Shown here: positions 1-64,000 of the stretch, piece by piece
Layout of the letters: each line of letters opens with the position of its first letter
Numbering within the stretch: position 1 is the stretch's first letter
From: Tretioscincus oriximinensis
Taxonomy: Eukaryota > Chordata > Lepidosauria > Squamata > Gymnophthalmidae
NCBI GenBank assembly: GCA_022410635.1
Contig: JAJVDF010000258.1
Coordinates: 940,154-1,004,153, forward strand
Reading direction: 5' to 3'
DNA: 64,000 nucleotides
The notes under the pieces: model-generated
What the model was told of the DNA's origin: nothing
The model's database searches: none
What the model saw: the letters and a program-made list of their open reading frames with translations, nothing else
Position numbers and translations under genes: made by a program

Positions 1-2215
1 AGGGGCCAACTGCCGAGCTTGTCTCAGGGAGAAAAAGGCTGTTTGAGCTGAGCGCACCACCTGGGTCTCCATGGAAAGTTTGGGGTCCCGGTGGATGCCC
101 AGGCTCTTGACAACAGGGAGAGTGCACAGGGGCTCTCCCAGAAACAAGGCAGTTGGAGACCACTAGGTTCGGCCCCACGGCCCAGCCAGAGGACCTCCGT
201 CTCCAATGGATTTAATTTCAACCTGCTACTGCTTAACCAGTTTGTGATAGCTTCTAGACAATGGGAGAGAATATCTGGGACTGAAGCTGACTGAGTCTCC
301 ATCAGCAGGAGGAGCTGAGTATCGTCAGCGTACTGATGGCAGATCAGTCCATGATTCCAGATTAACTGAGCCAGCGTACTGATGGCAGATCAGTCCATGA
401 TTCCGGATTAATTGAGCCAATATCTTTTCAATAAATATATTGAAAAGCACTGGGGAGAGCAGTGCACCCTGGGGGACTCCACACTGAAGCAGAGACTACA
501 GGGANCTCTGGCCCCCAAAGGCTACTCGTTGCCCTCTGCAGTGGAGGATTAAGGAAAACCAGGCTGGAGCTGTTCCTTGAACTCCAGGATCTTTGAGGTG
601 GTGGATTAAGATGTCATGGTTCACAACGTCGAAGGATCAGCAGCGCCTACCCACCACATTCAGTTTGCCTCTGGATATCATCTGTGATGGCCAAAAGAGC
701 AGACTCTGTCCCGTGACCCTGCCTGAAGCCAGACTGATAAGGGTCCAGAACAGCAGCAGCATCTAAGAACACTTGTAGTTGTTCCACCATCACTCACCCA
801 ATTACCTTGCCCAGGAATGGGAGGTTCGATGCTGGGCGGTAGTTGGTAAGATCATAAGGGTCCAAATTAGGTCTTTTTAGAAGGGGACGGACCACAGCTT
901 CTTTTAGTCTGTCTGGGAACACTCCCTATTCAAGAGGAGAGTTGACTATCTCCAACAGATAGGCACCCAGTGTCTCACTGCTGGCCTTGACCAGCCATGA
1001 AGGACATGGACAAGAAGACAAGTGGTCGGTCTCATCTTTGCAAGTGCCTTCTCTAGTTCCGACTGGTTGAGTGGGTTAAAGTGGTCCAGGACGATTTGTG
1101 AGCGATTTGTGGGCTCCAAGCTCTGTTTCTGTGATGGTCTTGGGCGACGGTCAAGGCGGAGCCTTGATACTTTGTCCAGAAAAAAAAGCCAAAAAGGCCT
1201 CACATCTGAGGTCCAGATTTGGTAAGTTTTGGTTCCCCGGAAGGGAAGTTAACTGCCTAATTGTTTTGAACAAGTGTGCTGGGCGTGACTTTGCAGATGC
1301 GATCTCTGCAGTGAGATGATCTCTCTTTGCATCCTTGGTCGCCATCTNGTAGGCTTTCTTTAGCCTGCGATACGACGTTCTTGATGCCTTATCCTGGACT
1401 TGCCTCCAGATTCTCTCTAGACATCTCAGGCGTCGTTTAAAGGTTCATAACTCCTTGCTAAACCAAGGAGAGAGCTTCTTATGTGACCTAAGAGGCCGCT
1501 TGGGGCCAATCTTGTCGATGGCTATGGTGAGTCTGATATTCCAGCTCTCAACCAGCTCATCGATGGACCTGTCAATAGGAGCAAAGTCCTGCAGGGCGTT
1601 CTGGAAACTGGTTAAGTCATGCAACCTCATGGGCAAACAAAAATCTTTCTGGAGTGTAGCTCAGGAGAGGCAGAGAACTGGACACAGGCCCTCAAGATAT
1701 AATGGTCAGACCATGGAACTGGGTCAAGACCCGTTAGGGCCACTTCAATGCCAGACCAGAAAATAACATCTAATAAGATCTGTGTTGGGCCGGTCCCAAG
1801 TAAGGAGAGGCGTAGTGCCNCCATGGTCGAGACCAATTCTGCTGCCCGAGGAGAGGCAGCATTGACCTGGACATTGAAATCCCCTAGAACAATAAGGTTG
1901 TGGAACCTCAGCGCCCAGTCCGACACCACATCCAGGAGTTGTAGAAGGCCATCTGCCGGTGCACTAGGTGACCTGTATATCAGGAGAATGACCAGTCTCT
2001 CCAGGGAGTCTAAGGCCAGGCCCACACATTCTATGCCAGGAATTTCTGGGATTGGTACAGTCCTGGGGGAGTGAGCTTCCTGGGCCAGAATCGCCATCCC
2101 AACCCGCCCCCGGGCACCCCTCCTGGCTTGTTGATGNACTGAGATCTCCTTCCCTTACCCAGTTTCGGTTAGACAAGCTTGTGCTTGTGCTTCTCATAAG
2201 CTTCCTATAGACAGG
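1..2215 (-). mobile_element. L2-like LINE fragment, endonuclease and reverse transcriptase, broken
   Basis: Read on the minus strand this is a decayed non-LTR retrotransposon of the L2/CR1 group. The endonuclease part is seen near 1850-1905 (NLIVLGDFNVQVNAA) and near 1700 (VPWSDHYILRA). The reverse transcriptase catalytic box YADDTQLL is near 300-335, and a following segment reads LKLNPLETEVLWLGRG. Frames are interrupted by shifts, stops and N bases. The element enters the window from the left, so its 3' end is not seen. The family was assigned from these motifs by eye. Confidence 0.8.
328..419. repeat. 46 bp tandem duplication inside the L2 reverse transcriptase
   Basis: Two adjacent 46 bp copies (328-373 and 374-419) differ at two bases. 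They duplicate the part of the L2 element that codes for residues just before and within the YADD box, and they break the frame because 46 is not a multiple of three. Confidence 0.9.
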
Positions 2216-3231
2216 GTGCAAGACGTAGACAATAACAAACTCCCNGCTTCCTGTTTCTCTAATTCTTGGCAGAATCCTTGTTTCTTGATTTGTGATTTTA
2301 AGTTGTGTTTCTGCCTGCTTTTCTGTGCCATTTTTTCACAATAGCAAATGCTTATTGTAAAAGCTTGGATNCCCAGCAGCTTCACAAAGCTGGGAGTAGC
2401 AGCAGCAGTAGTCCAAATGTGAAAAAGTGAAATAGAGTTGTTGTTGTGCTCTCAGCAAGTTGGAAAATCCGAGCAGCAGGCAGCCTCTTCTTACCTGTGG
2501 ACTACAGCTCCCTACCTGCACCCTGGGAGGGAGAAAACATCTTTGGCCATTCTGTGTCCTGTCCCATCATGGTTATCTAAACATTTGTCTAAGACAATTA
2601 CATTGGATAAATACATCATGATCTTTTCTTTTGATGTCTACTTAGCAAATAGTGGCCAAAGAAATTGTTATGGCCTGCAATTATTGCATTTACTGAGTTA
2701 AGAGTTTATCTCCCCACATGATTTCCAGCAAGCTGGACACAACATTATCTTTAGTCCACCCCATGTACTGGGGAGAAGTCACAAATCCACTTGCTTAAAG
2801 GGTCCCTTATCACCGAATTATTAGCCACACAGTTTTGTGTGGGGACATTCAGCAATGAGAACAAAGAAAATTCATTGGCTCTTGGCTTGCAGAGAATGCT
2901 GGGCATTGTAGTTAGGTAAGCACAGCAATGCCTTAAGATGCTCATCATGAGACGACGTTGCTAGGTGAAGAGTCACAGCAGTGTGGAAGCTAAGGTAAAA
3001 TGGACCGAGTGGTGAACACTTTTTTTATAAAAAAAAAAAAAAAAGGTGAGAAAAACCGTGTCTTGGGGATTTGCTCTATATCTTCACTACATTACTAATA
3101 AATATGTGGGGAGGGGAATACTCAGTACTTCTACTGTAGCAACAATAGATAAATTGATGCATCCCAAATCTTCCACCTTGCCTAGTTATTATTTTATTGT
3201 ATTTTTTACTTGTTTGCGGTTTCTTACCTGA

Positions 3232-3600
3232 CTCCCCAGATGAGGAGGCCATATGGTATGGAGCTGGAGGAACACCCCTACCTGATGGAACATCCTCTCT
3301 CTGAGTACTTGAGCAATTAAAGAACTATCAAGTTTCCAGAGAGCNTGTAAAGCAGAGTTGTTCCGCCAGGCCTTTGGCTAGCTTCAGTCTAGCCTCAGAC
3401 TGATCTGTCTCCACTGTTGTTTTAGTATTGCCCTTTGGGTTTGAATTTGTATACGTTGGGAGGTTATGNTTATAATTTCTTTTTAAATATTTCCTGGACT
3501 TTTACTGNTTTTATATAATTATCTTGTATTTTATTNTTTTGTATTACATTGTGAGCTGCCCAGAGCCCTTTGTGGGGTGGGCAGGGTATAAATCAAAGAG
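3232..3600 (+). mobile_element. L2 LINE 3' end
   Basis: The segment contains the typical reptile L2 3' features: agagttgttccgccaggcct near 3354-3373, a T-rich middle, then gtgagctgcccagagccctt followed by gggtataaatcaaagagtaa at about 3551-3604. It is non-coding. Confidence 0.7.
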
Positions 3601-4875
3601 TAAAATAAAGGATCCCTGTTAGCGATCAAAATTGATGGTGCCATCAAAAAGCACAGGGCATGTTTTCCTTTTTGAAAGATTTGGTTCAGAATTTTAAAAA
3701 ATAGCTTAATGCTTGATGATAGAGGTAATAAGTATGTGAAAGGGCTAAAAAATAGAAATGAAAGGAAATTTAGTTTTAAAAATTATATTATTAATAGAGT
3801 TGGTGCTAAAGATACAAAGAATGACAGTACTTGATTGGGAGCTTATGTGCTTGCAAGACCCTAATATCAAGAGGGCTGAAATGTCAAACCAATAAGAAAA
3901 GTTCNTGAATTTTCCTGTTAATATACTATGTACACAGCAGCCATATGTAAAAAAATTGTTATTTTCATTACCTGCTTGAATAATTTGATAGTATTCATAA
4001 AATGCTTGATCATTCATATGGTGGGAGCTAAATTTTCTTGTCCCACACAATGAGTCAGCATGAATTTATATTTTACAATATAATTAATTGAGTGTTGACC
4101 AATCTAGGAAGGGAATTAATTGCTTAGCATAAAAACAACTGACCAAAAAAACAAAAAATGCAAAATTGAAAACTTTCTGACCTTTGCTCTCCAATGTGGT
4201 AGTTGTGGTCTTCCACTGATGAATAATGCAAAAATCTATTTTTGGTATACTGAAAACTGGCCAATTAAGATTAATAGTAAAAGCTAGTGCCCTTTATGTG
4301 CTTTTGCAGGAGATGAATTTTGTTATTGTGTGGGAGATATCTTCTAGTTTAGAGAACAGCTANCTGATTGTTTATTCAACAAATTTTAAAAACAAAATAA
4401 TTTCCACAGTACTGGATAGGGAATACATTAATAAGGCCCTGTGCAGTTTAAACATAGACATTTTAAGAAACTGTTACTTATTAGGATGGAATTTGTTTTT
4501 TTGCAAAAGAGAATAAAGATCGACTTCTACTTATCAGAGCCTGTATGTAAAATGAAGTTAACACCGAAATCCTTAAGAGATTCAGTTAATTATTACCAAT
4601 TTATTTCCTCAGAAGCCATATTAAAAAGAGTTTTGCTATATTTTCAATTGGTTAATAATTTTATATTAAGGCAATGCTCTTTTCTTAATTTTGGTCAATG
4701 CTACTGAAAAACATAAGATGAAGTGAATATATTAACTCAGAACGAAACAAAAATGAAATATCAGATGAACTGAAAATCCTTGTTTCTATTTGCTTTACAC
4801 TTTGTACCTAAGGTCACAGGCCAGTTTATTTTAGCTTTCAGTGCTTCATTCTTACAAGATATTTTGAAGTTTTAG

Positions 4876-57220
<52,345 letters not shown>

Positions 57221-57232
<12 letters not shown>

Positions 57233-60137
57233 GCAGCCTTTTCCACATGGCAGATGACTTGGGTCGAGCAATGGAAACCTTGGTGACCATAATGACTGAT
57301 AACAAGGTGTTAGAATAGGAAGAAATGTCTTTTACAACTTCAGGCGTACTCGCATGGTTTTTATAATATTCATATGACAAAAGGATTAGACTGTAAGAGT
57401 TTACATGAAAACAAATCTATATTTTTGTGAAGGGTAGTGGTACTATACTGTAGATTTCAGTAGTTTCTTAAGTCTGTTATTGTTTTGTTAACAATGACAG
57501 GTTTTACACGTCTATGCAATTGTACAAAAAAAAATTATAAGAAAACTACATGTAAAATCTTGATAGCTAAATAACTTGCCATTTCTTTATATGGAACGCA
57601 TTTTGGGTTGTTTAAAAAATTTATAACCATTAAAAAAGAAAGATTGTAAACAAAGTGTGCTTTATATAAAAAAAAGAGTTTATATAAATCCCTATTAAAA
57701 AATAAACATAAAAACAAACAAGGCAGTGCATTTGTTTAGCATCACATTAGCTCTGTAATTGTACCCAGACATTCACGTTCTGTGTTNTTTTCCTTAAAAA
57801 TCAAAGAGAATCCCTGAAACAAAACACCAAAACTATCAATGTACATTTCTCATTGTTTTGTGTCTGACTAGCACTGGCTTAAAAAAAATGTTGTCCTGAA
57901 CTTCCAGTTGAGGTAACTTTTTCACCTNCTTTCAAGTAGAATTAAGTCTTACAGGAATTTATCCAGCTAGTTGGCAATAAAATGAAAGAGCACATTATAT
58001 GACTAAACACTTATCGTCACAGCCTGCAAAAATAAGAAGACAAAATTAAATCTGTATTCTGTGCTCCTACTGTTTCCTCTACTATGATGAATCTGAATGT
58101 TGTTAGTAAACAGAAAATAGAAATTGCCTTACCGGATCCTATCATTGAACTTTATCATCCGGTACCTGCCTCTGGCACTAGCCAGCACCTTAATGCTTCT
58201 AAGTAGAAGTTGCTTTGTTTTCATACCCTGTTTTGCCCATGTTTCTGGGGTTGNTGGAAGAGAAAAAGGTGGAGCTGTCTACAGTTAGTGATCTGTCAAC
58301 TGTTTCAGGCCTGAAAGTTTGGACATCCACTTTGTTTAATTTTAACTTTTATAGTGTCAGTATATGAAAAGATTTTAAATCACCTAAAATCTTTAAAACA
58401 GAAAGTTGCCAGAGCTTTTGCCTTGTAGCAAGAGCTGCTGAAGTTCAAGTTCAGTCAAGCAGAAAGACATGTAGAGAGAGCACTTGCATCTAGGACACAT
58501 GCACAAAATGAAAGTTAGTTGGTTCCGTTCGAATTGAACCACCTTTCTGTGGTTCAAACCACTTTTTTTCAAATGTGAGTGGTTTGGTTTACATATGAAC
58601 CCCTGGTTGACGGTTGTTTGTTTGGTTCATTCATATGTGATTTGAACCAAGATTTTACAAACAACAGGACAGTTTGATTTGTACGCATACCATGAAACCC
58701 ACTTGATTCATTGAAATCCACAAACTGACTGAATCAGTTCAGCACATCTCTAATTGTATCAGCTCCCAGTCTAGACACCTGGAAACAGCCAAACTTCTTC
58801 GTGGGAGATTTAGTTATCTAAGATAATAGTCAATCATTCGATTCCTTCCTTGGTCTTTCTATAGGTAATACCGCACAATTAATAATGACTCAGGAGGGGG
58901 ATAACAGAAAATAGATGTTACATAACAGCTCCTCAGGTTTACTTCTCTAAAATGTTGAGGTGCTGTTAATAAAAGCTTTACCATTTCATTTCTTCTANCA
59001 GCCCTTTCTTCCATTGTCTGAACAATCTTTCACCATCTAATGNACATTAATATCTTGCAAGTGTAAAAGCTGTTACCTCTTCTTGTATGAAGTGTAATTA
59101 AACTTGGGAGAAAAGAGTTATTTTATTTTTAATGCTAACATGTTAACATTAAAACATGGGTAGTCATGTTATTTCTACCTCACTTTGGTTTTGTGGTGTT
59201 CCTGACGATTTATGTACAGAANATATGTTCATCATCACCACCACTTGTCCATTGTGCGATCCACTCTTATTAGTTTAATGCCCATTACATTTGTTAAAAA
59301 AACAGAAAANTAAAATATAGTTTGAAAAAGCAGCCCCAGATTTACCTTTCCATAAGAAATATTTTTTAAAGATATGCCATCCTAAGTGTCTGCCCNATGT
59401 CCATGTAAAGAGGCATTAGCACAAAAGTCAAAGAAATCCTTTTATCCCTCTGAATTTCTCCAATAAATTACTATAACAAGATGCCCACTAAAGAGAGGGG
59501 TAATAGGCCTTTTTTCGGACAGACCCCCCTTCTCACCTTACACACATACACTGAGATGGCAGGAATTAAACATCTTCCATTGGTAGCCTGCATATTGTCA
59601 AATATTGTCTGGGAAGTAGAAGGATTTACTGACACTGTGGCTCTTTCTTTTATGTTTTTAAGTTGAAAGTTCTCTTTAAACATTATTTGAAGACAAATAG
59701 AGTGCACGATTGTTTTCATCAAAAAAAATGATTTTTTTTCCTGTTTGTTTTCCTTCATATGCATTAGTTTTGAAGTGAGTCTATTAAAAGGTATGTAAGG
59801 AGTTTAAGAGCTTTATTGCTGCTTTTTAAGCATTTATTTGGGAATATTACATGTTCCTTATATCCTCAAACTATTAAACTGTAAACCATTATCAGTGTAA
59901 CTGAATAATGATCATTTGGCATGTTATATCATTGTTATCCAGTACTGGTTTATTACTTGGGTATCACAGTATATTGTGTTCTAACATCAACACTGTAACA
60001 TTTACTAATTATTTTTATAAACTTCAGTTTTACTGCATTTTTTCACAACACATCAAATTTCACCAAATATATGCCTTACTTATTGTATTATATACTGCTT
60101 TACTGTGTATATCAATAAAGCACGCAATTATGTTATA
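57221..60137 (+). CDS. DMD: DMD exon 79: last codons, stop and 2.9 kb 3' UTR
   Basis: The terminal exon begins after acceptor ttttacag. With exon 78 included it adds Ala-Thr-Met and stops at TAG 57230-57232. With exon 78 skipped it encodes 31 residues starting HDVGSLFHMADDLGRAMETL and stops at TAG 57316-57318. The rest is 3' UTR. From memory of the mammalian gene, long stretches are nearly identical, especially about 57340-57700, 59165-59260 and 59780-60137. The middle part is less alike and includes a probable transposon insertion. The 3' end is set by AATAAA at 60114; cleavage near 60137 is inferred from where the mammalian transcript ends. Confidence 0.93.
57223..57318 (+). CDS. DMD: Alternative DMD C-terminus used when exon 78 is skipped
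   Basis: If exon 77 is spliced directly to exon 79, the frame reads Gly and then 31 residues ending VTIMTDNKVLE before TAG. The human alternative tail is also 31 residues long and shares the core VGSLFHMADDLGRAME. In mammals this is the embryonic and Dp71f-type ending. Its conservation in the + frame, outside the frame of the main stop, shows that the alternative product is under selection here too. Confidence 0.85.
58505..58752. mobile_element. Probable hAT-like insertion in the DMD 3' UTR
   Basis: A block rich in ggttcaaacc and ggtttggtt motifs with several short inverted repeats, ending gttcagcacatctctaa. That end resembles TTAGAGATGTGCTGAAC, a terminus seen on squamate hAT-like nonautonomous elements. 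It has no counterpart in the mammalian UTR that I recall. Confidence 0.45.
60114..60119 (+). promoter_or_regulatory. DMD: DMD polyadenylation signal AATAAA
   Basis: AATAAA lies in the context tatcaataaagcacgc, which is also the very end of the mammalian DMD transcript. A TG/T-rich stretch (tatgtgtagcattttt) follows at about 60141-60156, as expected downstream of a cleavage site. Confidence 0.93.
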
Positions 60138-61873
60138 AAAATATGTGTAGCATTTTTACTGATAGTCCAGCATTATATTTGTGGCTTTCTCTGAGCTAAA
60201 GCACGTTTATGGTTTTCAGTCCAGCAGGATACCACCCTATCCATTCCGAAATATTCTTCATCATTGAATGACCTGCAACTACAAAGTTTCTGTGGTCAAA
60301 AGCTAACAGAAGGGACTCTACACTGTTTCCTAGGCATCGNGGAGAAGGAAATTGGGGCTGGATCAATAGCTTTATCTGCTGTGCCCACAACAAATCGTTT
60401 ATAGTTATATTTCAGATAGTGCAGCTTCCATATGCAGAAATTCACCATCATATGTTTTGAGTAATTTGTGACTCTAGATCCTAGAAGCTTGGAGAGTAAG
60501 GAGAAGCACATGGAGCAAGAATANTATTTTGCTGAGCCTGTTCCTCGTTTAGAGGAAGAGCAAAGGAAAGTTATCAACTGGAAGCGGTTGCCATGCTAAC
60601 AATTTGTTCATGAAAAGAAAATACAGGGCACACATCAGTTACAAGGCTAGCTCTTACAGGGTATGAACTACAGAAGTAGGAAATGCAAGCAGTGAAGTGG
60701 AGTGAAGACTCTGCAGGTAGCACATCACCACGTGATCCTTCTCTCTGAATTATCCTGGGATATAAGGTACTGGGTTAAATGCCCATAAGGTCCTCATACA
60801 ATCCAGTCATCTCTCAAGTTGCATCTGACCACTCATCCCCTGCAGCTGCAGAGTCATCCCTTTTCACATCTTTTCCAGCTTCAAACACCCAATGGAGAAT
60901 CAGGCTCAAGACAGATCATGCCAGCATTGTTATATCTTCTTTTCGGTCAACGTTTCTGTGACATGTCCCCCTAATTCAGGATTGTTCAATAAAATCAGTG
61001 TCTCACTTTGTGTGGATTCAATTTATGACCCACTTGGATGAATCTGACTCCAGTTCAAATTGAGGAATGACAATACAGGGTAAATCATAGCTCTTCAGTC
61101 TTCAATAAATACTTCATGAAAACTCCCTAGAATGTAAACAAAATTCAGTTCAAGCAATGAATATTTTGAAGGACTCCTTAACATTTCATTCCACTGGAAT
61201 TGCTTGTCCGTTATCAGATTTTAATCATGAATTTCATCTCCCAAGCTGATATTTTTCTGTGATTACAGGTAAAGTACTATACTTACAAGTATTTTAAAGT
61301 GATGCCTAAGCAAATCAGAGGAATTTGAGGATTGTTAAATTGTCATTATTATGATTACTGTTTGTCTACTGACCTGGACTTCAAGATAAGATAACAGCAC
61401 TATTTGAAAACAGAAACTCTCAATGCAAATCAGAGTATGAAGTACCAGGGTCCATCTTTCCCATTTCAACTTGCTGTCTTGACGTTCTTGGAATCGAAAG
61501 ATCCAACAAAGGAAATAGGTCACTATCATTACATTATTCTAAACCCAGTCAATTAAAAAAAATAAAAACTTTATTATGAATTGTTTGCAGATGCTGAAAA
61601 AAGAAGGAAATGCCCTATTGTAGCTCCTACCACTTGGATTATCTGCAAATGTTTATGGAGTGTAATTAGCTTCTGGTTGGCAAAGCAAAAAGAAATAAAA
61701 GGAAAATAGACCCATGATGCTAACAAAGGGGAAAGCAAAGGAAACAAAACACCCAAAGTTTTGGATTTTATTTAAAAACTTCTATCTAGACTTGGCCAAT
61801 GGAATACANAGATTTATGCTGTTTAAAATCCTCAAAGGTGAATTTTTCTAAGACCTTTATTAAGCTCCAAAAT

Positions 61874-62003
61874 TAGTCTGGAGTCAGACACATACTTTTA
61901 ATCTAACTCCAGTCCTGAAGAACTGGACTAAATCAGGAAAAAGGTTTAGTCCAGTTCTCCAGGATAGAATTTGTGTTAAAAATATGTGTCTGATTCTGGC
62001 CTT
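61874..62003. mobile_element. Palindromic fold-back element
   Basis: The left arm (61874-61932, starting tagtctggagtcagacacat) and the right arm (about 61944-62003, starting tttagtccagttctccagga) pair over about 58 bases with a 12-base loop. No coding frame. Confidence 0.7.
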
Positions 62004-62054
62004 AGATTACGACCACACAGAGGATTTAAGGAGTTTTCTTAAAAGATGTCCACA

Positions 62055-62455
62055 CTTATTATTTATTTATTTATACTTATACCCCACCCATACCCAAAGG
62101 TCTCAGGGTGGCCAACANNAAAAACAGTACAAAATTAACNTTTTAAAACAGTAACAATATCTGAAGGTGGAGGGTAAAAACCAGCATTTCTTCAACCAAA
62201 GGTCAGGTTGAAGAGCTGCGTCTTCAAAGACCTAAAAGAACACTATGATGACAAGACGCACCATGAGGGGGATATTATTCCATAGACTGGGGGCAGCTAA
62301 GAGATGGCCCTGCCCTGGGTTCCCACTCCATTGGCTGTTGAAAGGGGTGGTACAACCAGGAGCATCTCCCCTGCAGATCTTAAGGTTTAGGGCAGGTTCC
62401 TATAGGAGAAGGCATTTCTTTAGGTATTTGGGGCCCATGTTGTGAACAAGCGGGG
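62055..62455. mobile_element. CR1/L2-group LINE 3' part
   Basis: It starts tatttatttatttatactta, continues ccaaaggtctcagggtggcc, then ggttgaagagctgcgtcttc and gggggcagctaagagatggc, and ends ggtatttggggcccatgttg. The layout is common in lizard LINEs; the exact family was not settled. Confidence 0.6.
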
Positions 62456-63019
62456 GGGGGGGGAATGGAAAGGAATGCCACATGTTTTTAAAAGAAGTAC
62501 CTACAAGCCTTTAATTTTCACCCTGATGTTCCTTGCAATCCTTTTCTAGTAACAACTCNTCATTCGCTGGATGCTGCTGGAATTACTTCAAGAACTTTGT
62601 AACTTCCACTCCATCTGGCCTTATCTCCTCACCCCAAATGTGTGTGTGTGTGTATTTTTTNNAAAAAAAAACCTTGTGGAAGGGCTTCATATACACAGAC
62701 TGGGGTGTGTGTGAAGAAATGTATCTCTTTTTGTTTTCCTTTGGATCCCCAATTCATCCCAGAGACAATCTTAACTACAAATTGAAACATCCCCTTAGTG
62801 TGGCACCCCACCTGTTCCACGGTAAAAGTAAAGTTATCCTTTGTACTGAGATATCCTTTATTAGCTAGACATAGCGAGCTCAGAGTTATAATGGGTGGAC
62901 TTTTCCTTCAGTCTTAATATCCCATCTTTCTTTCTTCCTGAATGCCACTGATGGGGGAGTGGGAAGTGCCATATGATATTTTTAATGAAGTTTAACAAAG
63001 GGGCTAGTAGCACTTGGTT

Positions 63020-63110
63020 AACAGAAGAAAGGCAGTGGCATGAGCTTTCTTAGACATGCCTACTTCTTTTTCANAAGCTAGAGGACCATCCCTTGGTGAA
63101 GTTTGTTTTA
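63020..63110 (-). mobile_element. Fragment of the GTGGCATGAGCTTTC repeat family
   Basis: The text ggcagtggcatgagctttct then agacatgcctacttcttttt matches the inner part of the copies at 25722 and 47227, in reverse order relative to their tails. Confidence 0.55.
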
Positions 63111-64000
63111 GTTGCATCATAAAGTATAATTTGAGCTTGGGAAGATCAGCCTTTGGTATNAGTTCTATGAGACAATCTGACTCTTGGCATAACCATGCCT
63201 GCTTCCCACTTCTGAAACACCTCCCATAGGTCTGCATGTTCAGGTGGGATCTCCTACTCCTCACTACCAATCATAGCTACAAACAATGTTCTTGAAGCCA
63301 CTGTCTGCTCCCACCCAAGCACTTCCTAAGAATGTATTTATCCCAAGCTGGTTTCACAAAACAGATCAGAAACCTTATTTTCCTGTTTTCATCAAATCCA
63401 AAGCTGTAACCAATTTTAAAACAAAAATTGTGGAATATGTTGCTAATGGAGCCAGCACAAATTGGATGGGCTTTCAGTTGTCCTGACATCCAGCAAAAAA
63501 TGGGGAGTCCACTGACTTTCAGGGGAGTATTCATTGGGGATAAACTGAATGATTATTCCATATACACCAACTTCCCCCCAAACCCATCTCAACAAGCAAA
63601 TTCATTACACACNTGGTGTGCCATGAGTTGAAGAGGCCCCAAAATTTCTGAATTAGATTTTCATGGCGAAGGGTTGGGAGATATGGTCACTCTACCATGT
63701 GGCACTTATTACAGCAGGTTCAGTTCATTTTCTACTGCCTTTTCACCTACAAGGGAAAGCTTTGATTCGGATCTTCCAAATGTCTCCCTTGTTGGGCAGG
63801 GGAAATTCACTAATGCTTTTCTGTAACGAGCAGAGACTTCTTTTATCAGTGCTGACAGTCTGCCTTCTGCCTTAGTGCAAGGCATAGAGCTTCCTGCCAC
63901 TCTCTTCTCCCCATTGGGCTTCATGGTCTCTGAGGGACACCAGNTGTTACGGACATCTTACGTCCATTTTAAACATAATCCCAAATGGCACTAATGGGTT

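Larger units (their letters stand above)
57319..60137 (+). promoter_or_regulatory. DMD: DMD 3' UTR with conserved blocks
   Basis: The 3' UTR downstream of both stop codons. Near-identity to the mammalian UTR is recalled for about 57340-57700 (for example cttgatagctaaataacttg and gaacgcattttgggttgttt), 59165-59260 (tttctacctcactttggttt) and 59780-60137. A CTTGCCA match to the miR-31 seed lies at 57575-57581. The part between 57720 and 59160 is mostly not alignable by eye. Confidence 0.85.
60138..64000. other. Intergenic sequence downstream of DMD
   Basis: No gene was recognised. It contains a fold-back element (61874-62003), a LINE 3' part (62055-62455), short G and GT runs (62451-62463 and 62638-62653) and a reversed fragment of the GTGGCATGAGC family (63020-63110). 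The rest is unassigned. Confidence 0.8.

Noticed and set aside
1022..2074. Plus-strand frames in the first 2.2 kb
   Set aside because: They mirror the L2-like LINE coding strand on the minus side.
60138..64000. A downstream neighbouring gene
   Set aside because: No frame with recognisable protein similarity and no convincing exon was seen.

Overview
The window is the 3' end of a vertebrate dystrophin gene (DMD), on the + strand, in what looks like a squamate reptile, probably a lizard. Fifteen coding exons were placed by reading the encoded protein and the splice sites. They match human exons 65 to 79 in order, in length (202, 86, 158, 167, 112, 137, 39, 66, 66, 159, 244, 124, 93, 32, then the terminal exon) and in phase. 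Together they encode the last 565 residues of dystrophin with no frame break. The zinc-binding cysteines fall at the human-equivalent positions C3313 and C3340, so the protein is colinear with the human one. Utrophin was excluded from the sequence of exons 65 and 71-79.

Layout: 1-4933 is the end of intron 64; exons 65-78 lie between 4934 and 51649; exon 79 runs from 57221 to about 60137, with the stop codon at 57230-57232, a 2.9 kb 3' UTR and an AATAAA at 60114-60119; 60138-64000 is intergenic. No other protein gene, rRNA gene, functional tRNA gene or CRISPR array was found. Almost all other open frames are chance frames or frames inside repeats.

The exons build the cysteine-rich part (EF-hand region, ZZ zinc finger; exons 65-70), which binds beta-dystroglycan at the muscle or neural membrane, and the C-terminal part (exons 71-79), which carries the syntrophin-binding and dystrobrevin-binding coiled-coil segments. 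The alternative ending made by skipping exon 78 is also open: exon 79 then encodes a 31-residue tail very like the mammalian one. Exons 71 to 74 are all multiples of three, and exons 71 and 78 have YGCY clusters nearby, as expected for muscleblind-regulated cassette exons.

The introns are AT-rich and full of squamate-type repeats: L2-like, CR1, L1, BovB/RTE and a possible R4-like LINE fragment; two kinds of tRNA-derived SINE (Sauria-type and a CTT-tailed family); hAT-like, Tigger/pogo and several fold-back nonautonomous DNA elements; and minisatellites. BovB together with Sauria-type SINEs is the main reason for calling a squamate rather than a bird, turtle or mammal. Repeat names were assigned by eye and their edges are approximate. 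Scattered single N bases look like assembly ambiguities.
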